This document shows, piece by piece, positions 46,301 to 53,527 of a stretch of DNA of 64,000 bases. Below the pieces are notes generated by a model. That model had not been told where the DNA came from. It searched no databases and worked only from the letters and a program-made list of their open reading frames with translations. Within the stretch, counting starts at the first letter, position 1. Every line of letters starts with the position of its first letter. Both the position numbers and the translations under genes were made by a program. Source of the stretch: Thermohalobaculum sp039030915 (GTDB lineage Bacteria; Pseudomonadota; Alphaproteobacteria; Rhodobacterales; Rhodobacteraceae); the NCBI GenBank assembly GCA_039030915.1, contig JBCCDG010000003.1:1-64000 (forward strand). Direction: 5' to 3'.

Positions 46301-46454
46301 CCGCACGGTCCCCTAGACCGAGATCGACGAGCGAGAAGTCCTGGTTCGTAATCGGGCTCGCGGTGACGACGAGCGGCGGCGGCGGCGCGGGAACGGCGCC
46401 CTGGACATGGTGTCGGGCGATCGTCTCGGCGTGTCGCGCAATCGCAAAGGTCAT
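40353..46454 (-). CDS. Giant 2033-residue beta-helix protein, phage tail/receptor-binding-like
   Basis: A single uninterrupted frame. From the sequence: a short N-terminus without a signal peptide, a fibronectin-III-like part (about 28-135), and beta-rich low-cysteine domains. An Ig-like segment of the FYQWLTDGAPMIGETAPRL type follows (about 575-625), as seen in prophage tail proteins. Then come two long stretches of right-handed parallel beta-helix character (about 805-1125 and 1340-1740) rich in N, D, G and V/I repeats such as VEDCLLYPG. A PKD-like insert (TFTWDFDEDYDFE...RRVTMRQRNSVG, about 1245-1315) separates them. A C-terminal concanavalin-like domain ends LHWFGALVIDRALTDAERVAA. AGGAG lies nine bases before the ATG. 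No portal, capsid, tail or secretion genes adjoin it. A LexA box lies 430 bases upstream. It could be an orphan tail fibre or adhesin; not identified further. Confidence 0.75.
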   Translation of the reverse strand: MTFAIARHAETIARHHVQGAVPAPPPPLVVTASPITNQDFSLVDLGLGDRAGLVLHRIDIAVPERAARLQYRVDGSAVRDLPQPVIAGSYEIEGLAVGQAAEVELRVVSIDPATGTESVEDWSPARSVTTSRFSAVNILSETVNPVLDAVDAWDDTTVWDGVLDSDGYARFASPAALQVVSGALLPGAGETLLLIVELKAGGAAVSGLSFTYDLEGGGQAVAVADITWSNGTVSTAGSAGMAALGATRVTFDAGAGTARLALVFTLPASAGSGGAVRITGAGTSFRAPDLRPWTFGDTDWPAHEPWDGPSGVRRLTPPVTTGFGTDTLELDTASPWGVAFTVFGEEEAVSGEVSARTFTLSEATVEAGGSGYADGSYVLAVDGGRDGRVQITVSGGSVTAAAIVSPGRLYTIAPSVQLDGFAGGFGAVVTIERTKTLRDFWPAVNDGRTRASWDGRSLGSAGFAVEGFVAEGQFWPAGASFAMPSGVILRVEADGSWSAKANGTTDGVPLGEGGRRSIGLVVGNGGTRSVLDMPVGFTGDGMLPLRIVTTPRLTGSARLGDALLALPGAVEVDEDFTPALFYQWLTDGAPMIGETAPRLRLSPGKVFPGQAVSCRVTWDGPGGNESWETSARVVEDWKVVADGNTVSIGALTPAGLRGVPVAAAGTTIVSGDASGHWAIGDVDGIAHLRPAIGPATAGSDPVTAGEGAIAGSYTLGLSDGRSLTVNVAAGTITCACHGDLVAVAQASGAALGQGVYNFSFASGITLAFWNSGDWGGVDDIADPASRFEDLELVGSDSDGGAGRVQVLPYDAAADEATAVTGPLHFARVRNLDWQVDIDHSEQSLPGARSPLFLDGALIVPGEAARTVAFRDCRIRGGFLMAERLRRARDPSGIVLGAGGSQMASSGAAAFLLERVEIVDTGAVTAADFGAISVVDCRVHRTGVRPFRIGNDVSALTLKRVEAYDLTASTPFDPGAWISATPEGATGYAPVYRPGVAITVEDCLLYPGQSRLPALGGLRLLADPDLAQGGEAAFGYVYSAVSILRSLIVGGGAEMLLLTSGEAGEITDSALYVDARNAGLAEAVASHLNGFRPLGSGFALTRSVLGIDALGTGVARTDAVTLSAADYGVAFEGSGAAFAPRTRTDLLAAFTPVAGGAVDLAGGGSAGPVAPGGAFKGSAGSLPGATGVDWGVPSYGIDTLVTGIGWGAIPFAAPAFGIAALRLSGPAPLFVGMGAAGVSRDQKRDDTFTWDFDEDYDFEALPAESRAPRAARTSRGPDTCHLFRTPGTRRVTMRQRNSVGLDRVAVIDVSVEEPDDWFSGNRTMVLNPVGDTDFAGAPPGAIQRNADPDGLAAALAHVRGERRRLLLKSGQAFGFGTTVALGVGSHFGAYGGSASATLLNDGVSKSSVLVTVPRTPMANAVVSQISADGGWDVATGNASPFSDVFTNSDGSIGTVFDRCSFANGDGFGLFGDHVGHIDCRIENWYAYGMISGTQSNAPTFWRGCVFRTDPAYATTDYTAAEREPLFGPIRALSPTGGVFTQGHIDFTYARNNQPGLRLFSTNTTPGPKAFTVTDCHLSGGAPPLQIGASLWSPGVPVVSDYFVVEGNYVELTPQWFVSVQSDYGALRLQNNVFARPAGMIAGQSVWLWLVVLPQNASASQYNALVSTENRGRAVRISHNTLLHDVPRAGPPAPGAAQVLEIRGPEQIFYDVAELSSNATRIHPRNHQVGPHLDPGIDDDGRPYAVNALRGTGTALPPVLDMDGAVRSAPHYAGAFGRPGGTPTPPAPADVSNAALTGLFAGAGGGVWMADSFAGLWQDVAGSVPVTASGQPVARIANLVAGGPDLVIGAAQSAATAHVLGNGQVCLRIDGASFGSDFVATLAQSIPTNAPFSYMVASGGDYGPNASPLTLTGNGFRTLLTRCQHWFNVARDGFGIDLRMGLTFNDGVPARDVRSAVSDGLLTKGWRASPFGAEERVPVAVAENGTEEIEEVRIQAAFFEPGTLHWFGALVIDRALTDAERVAARDVLAARSRGA

Positions 46455-47059
46455 CTGGCACCGCTCCTGCCGCTGAGGGCTCGTGGCGCCGCACGAGCCC
46501 GAAGGCCGGCCGGCGCCGGGGGGACTCGTGGTGAAAGCTCGGGCGAGGATTGCGCCGGTTGGGAGCGGGGTTGCTCGGATACCGGGTGCAGCGCGCGCAG
46601 GCTGCCGCCGCAGCGAAACGCCTCAAGCAATACCTGCCGATGGAGCGGCGGCGATCCGGGTTGTCCCGCGCGAGGGGCCGAGCCGGAGGCCTGGCCACGA
46701 TACGCCGCCCACGGCGCGCGGAGATCGATGCCAAATGCCTGAGAACGAGCAGAAATCTCACGCACAGCCGGGACGGCCGCACATCGGCGGAAGACCTTCC
46801 CCATGCCCGCAAATACGGAAATCGCACTTCGAGAGCGAGAGTGACCAGAGCCGCCCCCACCCACGTCATCATAGGCATCACCGCATGAACATTCGGAGAA
46901 CAGCTTTGTATCGATCTGCGGACTTTCGCGTCTCGGAGGGAGAGCCGCCGCGTTGCCGTGCCCACTCTCGCATCGCGCCCGGCTCATCGCGGGTCCCTCC
47001 ACGGCTCACCACCCCCGTTCCGCCGGGGCCATCCCACCACATCCAGTCGCCGGAAAGTC
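46455..47059. other. Upstream region of the giant gene, 605 bases
   Basis: No supported gene. It holds a LexA-type box at 46887 inside a 51-base block similar to 31543-31593. Minus-strand frames continue through it but show no domain, and ribosome sites are lacking except the one belonging to the giant gene. Confidence 0.5.
46887..46901 (-). promoter_or_regulatory. LexA (SOS) box, GTTC-N7-GTTC
   Basis: Minus strand GTTCTCCGAATGTTC matches GTTC-N7-GTTC exactly and points at the giant gene, whose start is about 430 bases further on. It shares flanking sequence with the box at 31579. Regulation of the giant gene by LexA is inference. Confidence 0.55.
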
Positions 47060-49402
47060 CTAGCGCCGCTTCAGGACGGGCGGGTCGAAGGCGGTCACGG
47101 GCGGGGGCGGCGCATCGAGGGCGGAGACCTCGACCAGCGCGGTGTGCGCGCTCGGCCCCTGTGCCAGCCGCGACGTGCCCTTGTCGAGCGTAAGGACATT
47201 GGGATTGCCGTGCTTGCAGAGGCTCCCGGGATCGCCGGGCGTCTCTGGATCGTACCATGCGCCGGTGGAGAGCTGCACGACGCCCGGCATCACCTCATCG
47301 GAGACGCGCAACCCCGCGAGACAGGCGCCGCGATCGTTATGGACGCGCACCACATCGCCCGGTGCCAGCTTGCGGGCCTCGGCATCGCGCGGATGCATCG
47401 TGATCGGCTCCCGCCCCGCGATCTTGGAGGCGCGGCTGACGCTGCCCGGGTCGAGCTGGCTGTGCAGGCGCGTGCGCGGCTGGTTGGAGACGAGGTGGAG
47501 CGGATAGCGCGCCACAGCGGCCCCGCCCAGCCATTCCGCGGGCTCCCGCCAGACCGGGTGGCCCGGACAATCCTCGTAGCCGAACCCCGCGATGCGCTCG
47601 GAGAAAATCTCGATCCGCCCGCTCGGGGTCTCCAGCGGCGACGCCGTCGGATCGGCGCGAAAGTCTTCCATCAGCACCGCGTCACGCTCCGGGGGCGGCA
47701 GATCATGCGTGCCCGCGGCGCGCAGGGCCTCGAGACTCGGCAGCGCGAAGCCCGCCTCTCCCGCCCGCTGACGCGCCTCGTCCCAGAGATGACGGATCCA
47801 GTCCTCGGCGCTCCGGCCCTCCGTGAAGGTCGCGGCAAGGCCGAGGCGCTCCGCGATCCCCGTCAGGATGGCGTAATCGTCCCGCGCCTCGCCGACCGGC
47901 GCGATGGCCTGCGCATTGGCGACGATCGTGGGCTCCCAGCTCGTCATCGCGATATCGTTGCGCTCGAGCGCCGTGGTCGTGGGCAGCACGATATCGGCAT
48001 GCCGCGCCATGCCCGTCCACCAGATCTCGTTGACGATGATGCATTCTGGCCGGCGCATCGCGTGCACCAGCCGGCCGAGATCCTGATGGTGATGGAAGGG
48101 ATTGCCGCCCGCCCAGTAGATGAGACGCAGGTCCGGATAGACCCGCCGCTCCCCGTTCCAGTCATAAGGCTCCCCGGGGTGCAGCAGCGCGTCTGAAATC
48201 CGGGCGACGGGGATCGCCGTCGTCGCGACGACCGCGTTCTCGCCCTGCGGCAGCGCCGGAAACTTGAAGAGACGTACGGGGTTCCCGACGCCGTTCTCCG
48301 ACGCGTAGCCGTAGCCCACACCCCCGCCCGGCAGGCCGATCTGGCCGAGCATCGCGGCCAGCGCCAGCGCCATCCAACCCGGCTGCTCGCCATGATCGGT
48401 GCGCTGCACGGACCAGGAGACGGTGATCATGGTGCGGCGCGCCGCCATGCGCCGGGCCAGGCTGCGAACCGTCTCGGCCGGGATGCCGGTGATGCCCTCG
48501 GACCATTCGGCGCTCTTGGCCTGGCCGTCCGCCTCGCCCATCAGATACGGCAAGAACCGCTCCCAGCCGGTGGTGTAGCGGGCGAGGAAGGCGCGATCCT
48601 CGAGCCCCTCGCTCACCAGCGTATGGGCAAGGCCCAGCAAAAACGCGACATCCGTGCCCGGCCGGATCGGCACCCATTCCGCGCCGATCTCCTCGATGGC
48701 GTCGGTCCGGATGGGTGAGAGCAGCACGAATTCGCATCCCCGCGCATGCGCGCGCTCGAGCGCACCGCGCGAAGTGTGCCGGCCGACGCCGCCGGACGTA
48801 ACCTGCGCGTTCTTGATGGCGAGCCCCCCCACCATCACCACCAGCTCGGAATGCGCCTCGATCACCGGCCAGGCCGTCGCGCGGTCGAGCATCAGGCGCC
48901 GGAAATGACCCGCGATATGGGGCATGATCGTGCTGACGGCCGCGTAGCTGTAAGTGTCGATGGAAGCGACATAGCCGCCGATCACGTTCAGAAAGCGATG
49001 GATCTGGCTCTGCGCATGATGAAACCGGCCGGCGCTCGCCCATCCGTAGGAGCCGCCGAAGATCGCCTCGTTGCCATGCTCCTGGCGTACGCGGTCGAGC
49101 TCCCGCGCCGCGATCTCACTGGCCTCGTCCCAGGGCACCTCGACGAAGGGTTCCGCCCCGCGGCCCTCGCCGCCTGCACGATGGCCGTGCTTGAGGAAGC
49201 TTTCGCGGATCGCAGGGCGCGCGACGCGCGAAGGATGCGTCACCGCGTCCGTGATGCCGGGGCCGATCGCCGGGGGATCCGGGTCCTCCGACCAGGGCGT
49301 CACGCCCTCCAGCCGGCCGTCCCGCACATGCGCCTGGAAGGTGCCCCAGTGCGTCGAGAAAAGGCTTCGTGCCGCCACGCCCAGATCGTCTGCCGATGCC
49401 AT
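47060..49402 (-). CDS. Molybdopterin-dependent oxidoreductase, BisC/TorA (DMSO reductase) type
   Basis: About 780 residues. It opens SLFSTHWGTFQAHVRDGRL, lacking the N-terminal CxxC cysteines for an iron-sulfur cluster, as in biotin-sulfoxide and TMAO reductases. GGSYGWASAGRFHHAQSQ holds the likely serine ligand to Mo. NPFHHHQDLGRL, VNEIWWTGMARHADIVLPTTT and the C-terminal RTRLHSQLD bind the two pterins. No signal peptide is visible, so it is probably cytoplasmic like BisC. GGAG sits before the ATG at 49402; ATGs at 49414 and 49495 are alternatives. No membrane or electron-transfer subunit adjoins it. Divergent from mttB. The substrate (S- or N-oxide) is unknown. Confidence 0.85.
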   Translation of the reverse strand: MASADDLGVAARSLFSTHWGTFQAHVRDGRLEGVTPWSEDPDPPAIGPGITDAVTHPSRVARPAIRESFLKHGHRAGGEGRGAEPFVEVPWDEASEIAARELDRVRQEHGNEAIFGGSYGWASAGRFHHAQSQIHRFLNVIGGYVASIDTYSYAAVSTIMPHIAGHFRRLMLDRATAWPVIEAHSELVVMVGGLAIKNAQVTSGGVGRHTSRGALERAHARGCEFVLLSPIRTDAIEEIGAEWVPIRPGTDVAFLLGLAHTLVSEGLEDRAFLARYTTGWERFLPYLMGEADGQAKSAEWSEGITGIPAETVRSLARRMAARRTMITVSWSVQRTDHGEQPGWMALALAAMLGQIGLPGGGVGYGYASENGVGNPVRLFKFPALPQGENAVVATTAIPVARISDALLHPGEPYDWNGERRVYPDLRLIYWAGGNPFHHHQDLGRLVHAMRRPECIIVNEIWWTGMARHADIVLPTTTALERNDIAMTSWEPTIVANAQAIAPVGEARDDYAILTGIAERLGLAATFTEGRSAEDWIRHLWDEARQRAGEAGFALPSLEALRAAGTHDLPPPERDAVLMEDFRADPTASPLETPSGRIEIFSERIAGFGYEDCPGHPVWREPAEWLGGAAVARYPLHLVSNQPRTRLHSQLDPGSVSRASKIAGREPITMHPRDAEARKLAPGDVVRVHNDRGACLAGLRVSDEVMPGVVQLSTGAWYDPETPGDPGSLCKHGNPNVLTLDKGTSRLAQGPSAHTALVEVSALDAPPPPVTAFDPPVLKRR

Positions 49403-49647
49403 CGCCCGCTCCATAACCCCCGGGCCCGCGCGCCATGCTGCAACCGGGACCCGCAGCATCGCGCCACGGGAGGCGATCGGCAAGGGCTCGCCCATCGGCC
49501 AAAACCGACGCTTCTCGTCGCCATGGAACGGTCTCCTCCTCGCGTTTCGGCAGCATCCTGACGATCAGGTGACCGCAGAGCAGAGCAAGCCGAAGCCCGC
49601 GGTCACCGCCACGTGCATGCGCAAATAATGGGCGAAAAACGCTCTTC

Positions 49648-49659
49648 TAAATCGATTTA
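49648..49659. promoter_or_regulatory. TAAATCGATTTA palindrome, candidate mttB operator
   Basis: A perfect 12-bp AT-rich palindrome with a central CG, 14 bases upstream of the mttB ATG, in a genome where such AT-rich symmetry is rare. Central-CG palindromes are typical of LacI-family operators; other regulators are possible. The divergent Mo-enzyme gene starts about 250 bases away. Confidence 0.5.
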
Positions 49660-49673
49660 AGCGGGAGGATGGC

Positions 49674-51212
49674 ATGCTTACCGAAGAGAAGAAGCCCCGC
49701 AGCCGCGGGGGCGGGCGCGCCGCGCGACAGGCGATGAGGGCAGCCCCCATCGCGGTGGAGAAGCGCCCGATCCGGCCCGGCCTAGAGGGCGGCACCTACC
49801 GCCCACTCACCGAAGCCGACATGCGGCGCATCCACGAAGCAGCGCTCGACGTGCTGGAGACCATCGGCCTCTGCAACGCGCCGGAGAGCGGCAAGGCGAT
49901 CCTCACCGGCGCCGGCGCACGGCTGGGGGATGACGGGCGCATCCGGTTTCCCCGCGCGCTGGTCGAGGACATGCTGGCGATCTCCGCGCGCAACATCACC
50001 CTCTGCGGGCGCGACCCGAAGCACGACCTCCTCCTCTCCGGCAATCGCGTGCATTTCGGCACGGCCGGCGCGGCGGTGCATATCGTCGATGTGGAGAACC
50101 GCGACTATCGCGAGTCGACGCTCGACGACCTGCTGGTGGCGGCGCGACTCGTCGAAGGGCTCGACAACATCCACTTCTTCCAGCGTTGTCTCGTCGCGCG
50201 GGACGTGGCCGACCCTGTCGAGCTCGACATCAATACCGTCTACGCTTCCTGCGTGGGCACCGCCAAGCATGTGGGCACCAGCTTCATCGACGCGGGCAAT
50301 GTAGAGGCGACCATGCCGCTCCTGCACATGCTGGCAGGGGGCGAGGACGAATGGCGACGGCGACCTTTCCTCAGTAATTCCAACTGCTTCGTGGTCCCTC
50401 CCCTCACCTTCGCGCAGGAGAGTTGCGAGGTGATGGAGAGCTGCATCCGCGCGGGCATGCCGGTGCTGCTCCTCTCCGCAGGCCAGGCAGGCGCAACCGC
50501 GCCCGCACCGCTCGCCACCGCCATCGTACAGGCAGTGGCCGAATGTCTGGCCGGCGTCGTCTACGTCAACGCAATCACGCCCGGCCACCCCGCGATCTTC
50601 GGCACCTGGCCCTTCGTCTCGGATCTGCGCACGGGTGCCATGTCCGGCGGCTCGGGCGAGCAGGCGCTTCTGACGGCGGGCTGCGCACAGATGCACCGGT
50701 TCTACGACTTGCCCGGCGGCGCGGCGGCCGGCATCGCGGATTCGAAGCTGCCGGACATGCAGGCGGGCTGGGAGCAGGCGATCTCCAACACCATGGCGGG
50801 CCTCGCCGGGCTCAACATGGTCTACGAGTCCGTCGGCATGCACGCCTCCCTCCTAGGCTTCTGCTTCGAGAGCCTCGTGCTCGGCGACGACATGCTGGGC
50901 CAGGTGCTCCGCTGCGTACGCGGCATCGAGGTGACGGACGAGAACGTCAGCCTCGATACGATGAAGGCCGTCTGTCTCGGCGGCCCCGGCCACTATCTCG
51001 GCCAGCCGCAGACGCTGGGGATCATGGAGAGCGAGTACGTCTACCCTGCGGTCGCGGACCGGACGAGCCCCAAGGAGTGGAACGAGATCGGCCGACCCGA
51101 CCTCATCATGAAGGCCATCGAACGCAAGAACCGCATCCTTGCGGCGGCGGGTCCTCTGGTAGAGGCTGGAACCGACGCGGCTATCCGCGCACGGTTCCCG
51201 ATCCGCTTCTGA
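49674..51212 (+). CDS. mttB: MttB-family (trimethylamine methyltransferase-like) protein, non-pyrrolysine
   Basis: 512 residues. The N-terminal part contains TYRPLTEADMRRIHEAALDVLETIG, and the C-terminal part ends NEIGRPDLIMKAIERKNRIL, both typical of the MttB superfamily TIM barrel. The frame has no in-frame amber codon, so it lacks pyrrolysine like the MtgB/MtpB-type enzymes that demethylate glycine betaine, proline betaine or carnitine by methyl transfer to a corrinoid protein. No corrinoid-binding protein or methylcobamide:THF transferase gene is in the window. GGGAGG ribosome site. Substrate unknown; a quaternary amine is likely. Confidence 0.87.
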   Translation: MLTEEKKPRSRGGGRAARQAMRAAPIAVEKRPIRPGLEGGTYRPLTEADMRRIHEAALDVLETIGLCNAPESGKAILTGAGARLGDDGRIRFPRALVEDMLAISARNITLCGRDPKHDLLLSGNRVHFGTAGAAVHIVDVENRDYRESTLDDLLVAARLVEGLDNIHFFQRCLVARDVADPVELDINTVYASCVGTAKHVGTSFIDAGNVEATMPLLHMLAGGEDEWRRRPFLSNSNCFVVPPLTFAQESCEVMESCIRAGMPVLLLSAGQAGATAPAPLATAIVQAVAECLAGVVYVNAITPGHPAIFGTWPFVSDLRTGAMSGGSGEQALLTAGCAQMHRFYDLPGGAAAGIADSKLPDMQAGWEQAISNTMAGLAGLNMVYESVGMHASLLGFCFESLVLGDDMLGQVLRCVRGIEVTDENVSLDTMKAVCLGGPGHYLGQPQTLGIMESEYVYPAVADRTSPKEWNEIGRPDLIMKAIERKNRILAAAGPLVEAGTDAAIRARFPIRF

Positions 51213-51278
51213 GGGGTCTCGATGCCGAACGCTTCCCGTCGGCGACCCCTTGTCGCCGGTGCCTGCCCGCGCCAGGAC

Positions 51279-51300
51279 CAGGGCCTGGATCAAGGCCCTG
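51279..51300 (+). terminator. Hairpin between mttB and the hyuA-like gene
   Basis: CAGGGCC-TGGATCAA-GGCCCTG, a perfect 7-bp stem 67 bases after the mttB stop. No T-run; it may attenuate read-through into the next gene. Confidence 0.35.
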
Positions 51301-51358
51301 ACGGCCTCCAGGCCTGCGACCGACCCGCCAAGGCCTCTGTTGCGGGCCGCACGCTCTC

Positions 51359-53389
51359 ATGACGGCGCCGGTCCATCTCGGCATCGACACCGGCGGCACC
51401 TACACCGACGCGGTGCTGTGGGACCCGGGCCCGGGGCGCGTTGTCGCCAAGGCCAAGGCGCTCACCACCCATGCCTCGCTCAAGCGGGGGATCGCGGCCG
51501 CGCTCGACGCGGTCCTCTCACGCGCTGCCCTGCCCGCCTCCGCCATCGGCCTCGTCTCCCTCTCCACCACCCTGGCGACGAATGCCCTCGTCGAGGGTCA
51601 TGGCGCCCCCGCAGCCCTCGTCATGATCGGCTTGACGGAGCGGGACGTCGCCCGGGCGGGCCTGCGCGAAGCGGTCGGCGCGGATCCCACACTCCTCCTC
51701 CGTGGCGGACACGGCTCCTTCGGCGACGAGGCGGCTCCGCTCGACGTCGAAACCCTGCGAGAGGAGGCGCCGAGGCTCGCCGGACAGGCCAGCGCCTTCG
51801 CCGTCGCTGCGCAGTTCGCCACGCGCAACCCGGCGCACGAGCTCGCGGCCAAAGCGCTCCTCCGCGAAGAAACCGGCCTGCCCGTAACCGCGAGCCACGA
51901 GCTGACCGCCCGCCTCGACGCCCCGCGCCGCGCGCTCACGGCATTTCTCAACGCGCGCCTCATCGGCCTGCTCGCCGGGCTCATCGACGGCTCGGCCGCC
52001 CTGCTCGCCGCCCGCGGCGTCGCGGCCCCGCTCATGGTCGTGCGGGGCGACGGGGCGCTGATGTCGGCCACCACGGCGCGGGAACGGCCGATCGAGACCA
52101 TCCTTTCGGGCCCCGCCGCCAGCCTGGTGGGCGCCGCGGCCCTCACCGGGCTCGAACGTTGCGTCGTCTCCGATATCGGCGGCACCACGACCGATATCGC
52201 GGAGCTCGAGAGCGGCAGGCCCCGTCGCGACCCTGAGGGCGCGGTCGTGGGCGGCTGGCGCACGCTGGTGGAGGCTGCGGCGATCCGAACCTACGGGCTC
52301 GGCGCCGACAGCATCGTCGGCCTCGATCCGGCCAGCGACGCGCTGACGCTCGGCCCCCGCCGCGCCACACCCGTCTCCCTCCTCGCCATGGAGCACCCGG
52401 CGCTGGTGGCGGAAACGCTGAGGCGTCAGGCCGCGGGCATGCGCGTCGAGGCAACTGCCGGCCGCTTCGTGCATCTTGCGCGCGGCACCCGCATCGACGC
52501 ACGGGCGAGTGCGGCGGAACGCGCGCTCGCCGACCGGCTCGCCGACGGTCCCGCAGCGCTCGACCGGGTCGCGACCGACCGGGCCGCCCGCACTGCACTC
52601 GATCGTCTGGCCGCGCGCGGCGCCATTCGCCTCGCCGCGTTCACGCCGTCCGATGCCGCACATGTCCTCGGCCGGCACTCGGCCTGGGACACCTCGGCCG
52701 CGCTTGCCGTCGCCACGCTCTTCGCCCGGCAGAAGACCCGGCTCGGCGAAGCTCTCGCGGCGTCAGCGGAGGCGCTGGCGGAACGCGTCGTCACCGCCCT
52801 CGTTCGCCGCTCCGCCGAGTGCCTCGTCGAGGCGACGGCCGGCGCGGCGGGGCTGCCCGATGAAGGTCTCGCTACCTCCCCCGCCATCGCCGCCGCCCTC
52901 GATCTGCAGACGGGGAGCCATCATCGCGGCCTCCTCGTTCCCGCCATCCGCCTCGCGGCCCCGCTCGTGGGCCTCGGCGCGGCGGCCCCGACCTATTACC
53001 CGGCCGTGGCTCAGGCGCTCCTCACGGAGGTCGCAGTGCCCGAGCATGCGGATGTCGCCAATGCCGTCGGCGCCGTCGCGGGGCTGGTCGAGACGCGGCG
53101 CGAGGCGCTGATATTGCAGCCCACGGAGGGCAGCTTCACGGTCGCGCTCGACGATGGCCTCCGCCGCTTCTCCTGCGTCGACGAGGCCACGGCCGCAGCA
53201 CGGGACTGGCTCGGCCGCGCAACCCTGGCCGACGCACGCGTCTCCGGTGCGACGGAACCCGTGCTCAGCATCGCCGAGGAGGACAGCACCGCCACCGTCG
53301 AGGGCCAGCGCATGATCGTGGAGCGGCGCCTGACGGCAACGGCCACCGGCCGCCCGGCCAGCGCCGCAACCCAGATGCCCGGCGCCTGA
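51359..53389 (+). CDS. Hydantoinase/oxoprolinase family protein (HyuA-like), no HyuB partner
   Basis: 676 residues, ASKHA ATPase fold. LGIDTGGTYTDAVLW at 7-21 and VVSDIGGTTTDIAEL near 270-285 are the two phosphate loops, and DGALMSATTARERPIETILSGPAAS is the linking region. It is shorter at the C-terminus than the 697-residue HyuA at 2406 and quite divergent from it. No hyuB follows; it sits 146 bases after mttB on the same strand with no strong ribosome site. HyuA-like proteins beside MttB genes could act on a methylated substrate or recharge a partner, but that is inference. Confidence 0.82.
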   Translation: MTAPVHLGIDTGGTYTDAVLWDPGPGRVVAKAKALTTHASLKRGIAAALDAVLSRAALPASAIGLVSLSTTLATNALVEGHGAPAALVMIGLTERDVARAGLREAVGADPTLLLRGGHGSFGDEAAPLDVETLREEAPRLAGQASAFAVAAQFATRNPAHELAAKALLREETGLPVTASHELTARLDAPRRALTAFLNARLIGLLAGLIDGSAALLAARGVAAPLMVVRGDGALMSATTARERPIETILSGPAASLVGAAALTGLERCVVSDIGGTTTDIAELESGRPRRDPEGAVVGGWRTLVEAAAIRTYGLGADSIVGLDPASDALTLGPRRATPVSLLAMEHPALVAETLRRQAAGMRVEATAGRFVHLARGTRIDARASAAERALADRLADGPAALDRVATDRAARTALDRLAARGAIRLAAFTPSDAAHVLGRHSAWDTSAALAVATLFARQKTRLGEALAASAEALAERVVTALVRRSAECLVEATAGAAGLPDEGLATSPAIAAALDLQTGSHHRGLLVPAIRLAAPLVGLGAAAPTYYPAVAQALLTEVAVPEHADVANAVGAVAGLVETRREALILQPTEGSFTVALDDGLRRFSCVDEATAAARDWLGRATLADARVSGATEPVLSIAEEDSTATVEGQRMIVERRLTATATGRPASAATQMPGA

Positions 53390-53527
53390 GCCTCGGCCAA
53401 GACAACACCGCCAGTCGGCACGCTGCCCGGATCTCTCCCGAGCTCGATATCACAGCGACCACAAAGAAGCATCGCGGCGACCAGCCGCGATTCCGCCTGG
53501 CTCGACGCCCGATGAGAGGCCCGATGA

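Noticed and set aside
40353..46454. Complete prophage
   Set aside because: Only one tail-like gene is present; flanks are lysK and a molybdenum enzyme, with no integrase, capsid, portal, terminase or attachment site seen.
49674..51212. Pyrrolysine-containing MttB
   Set aside because: The frame has no in-frame TAG; the protein is complete with sense codons only, so it belongs to the non-pyrrolysine branch.
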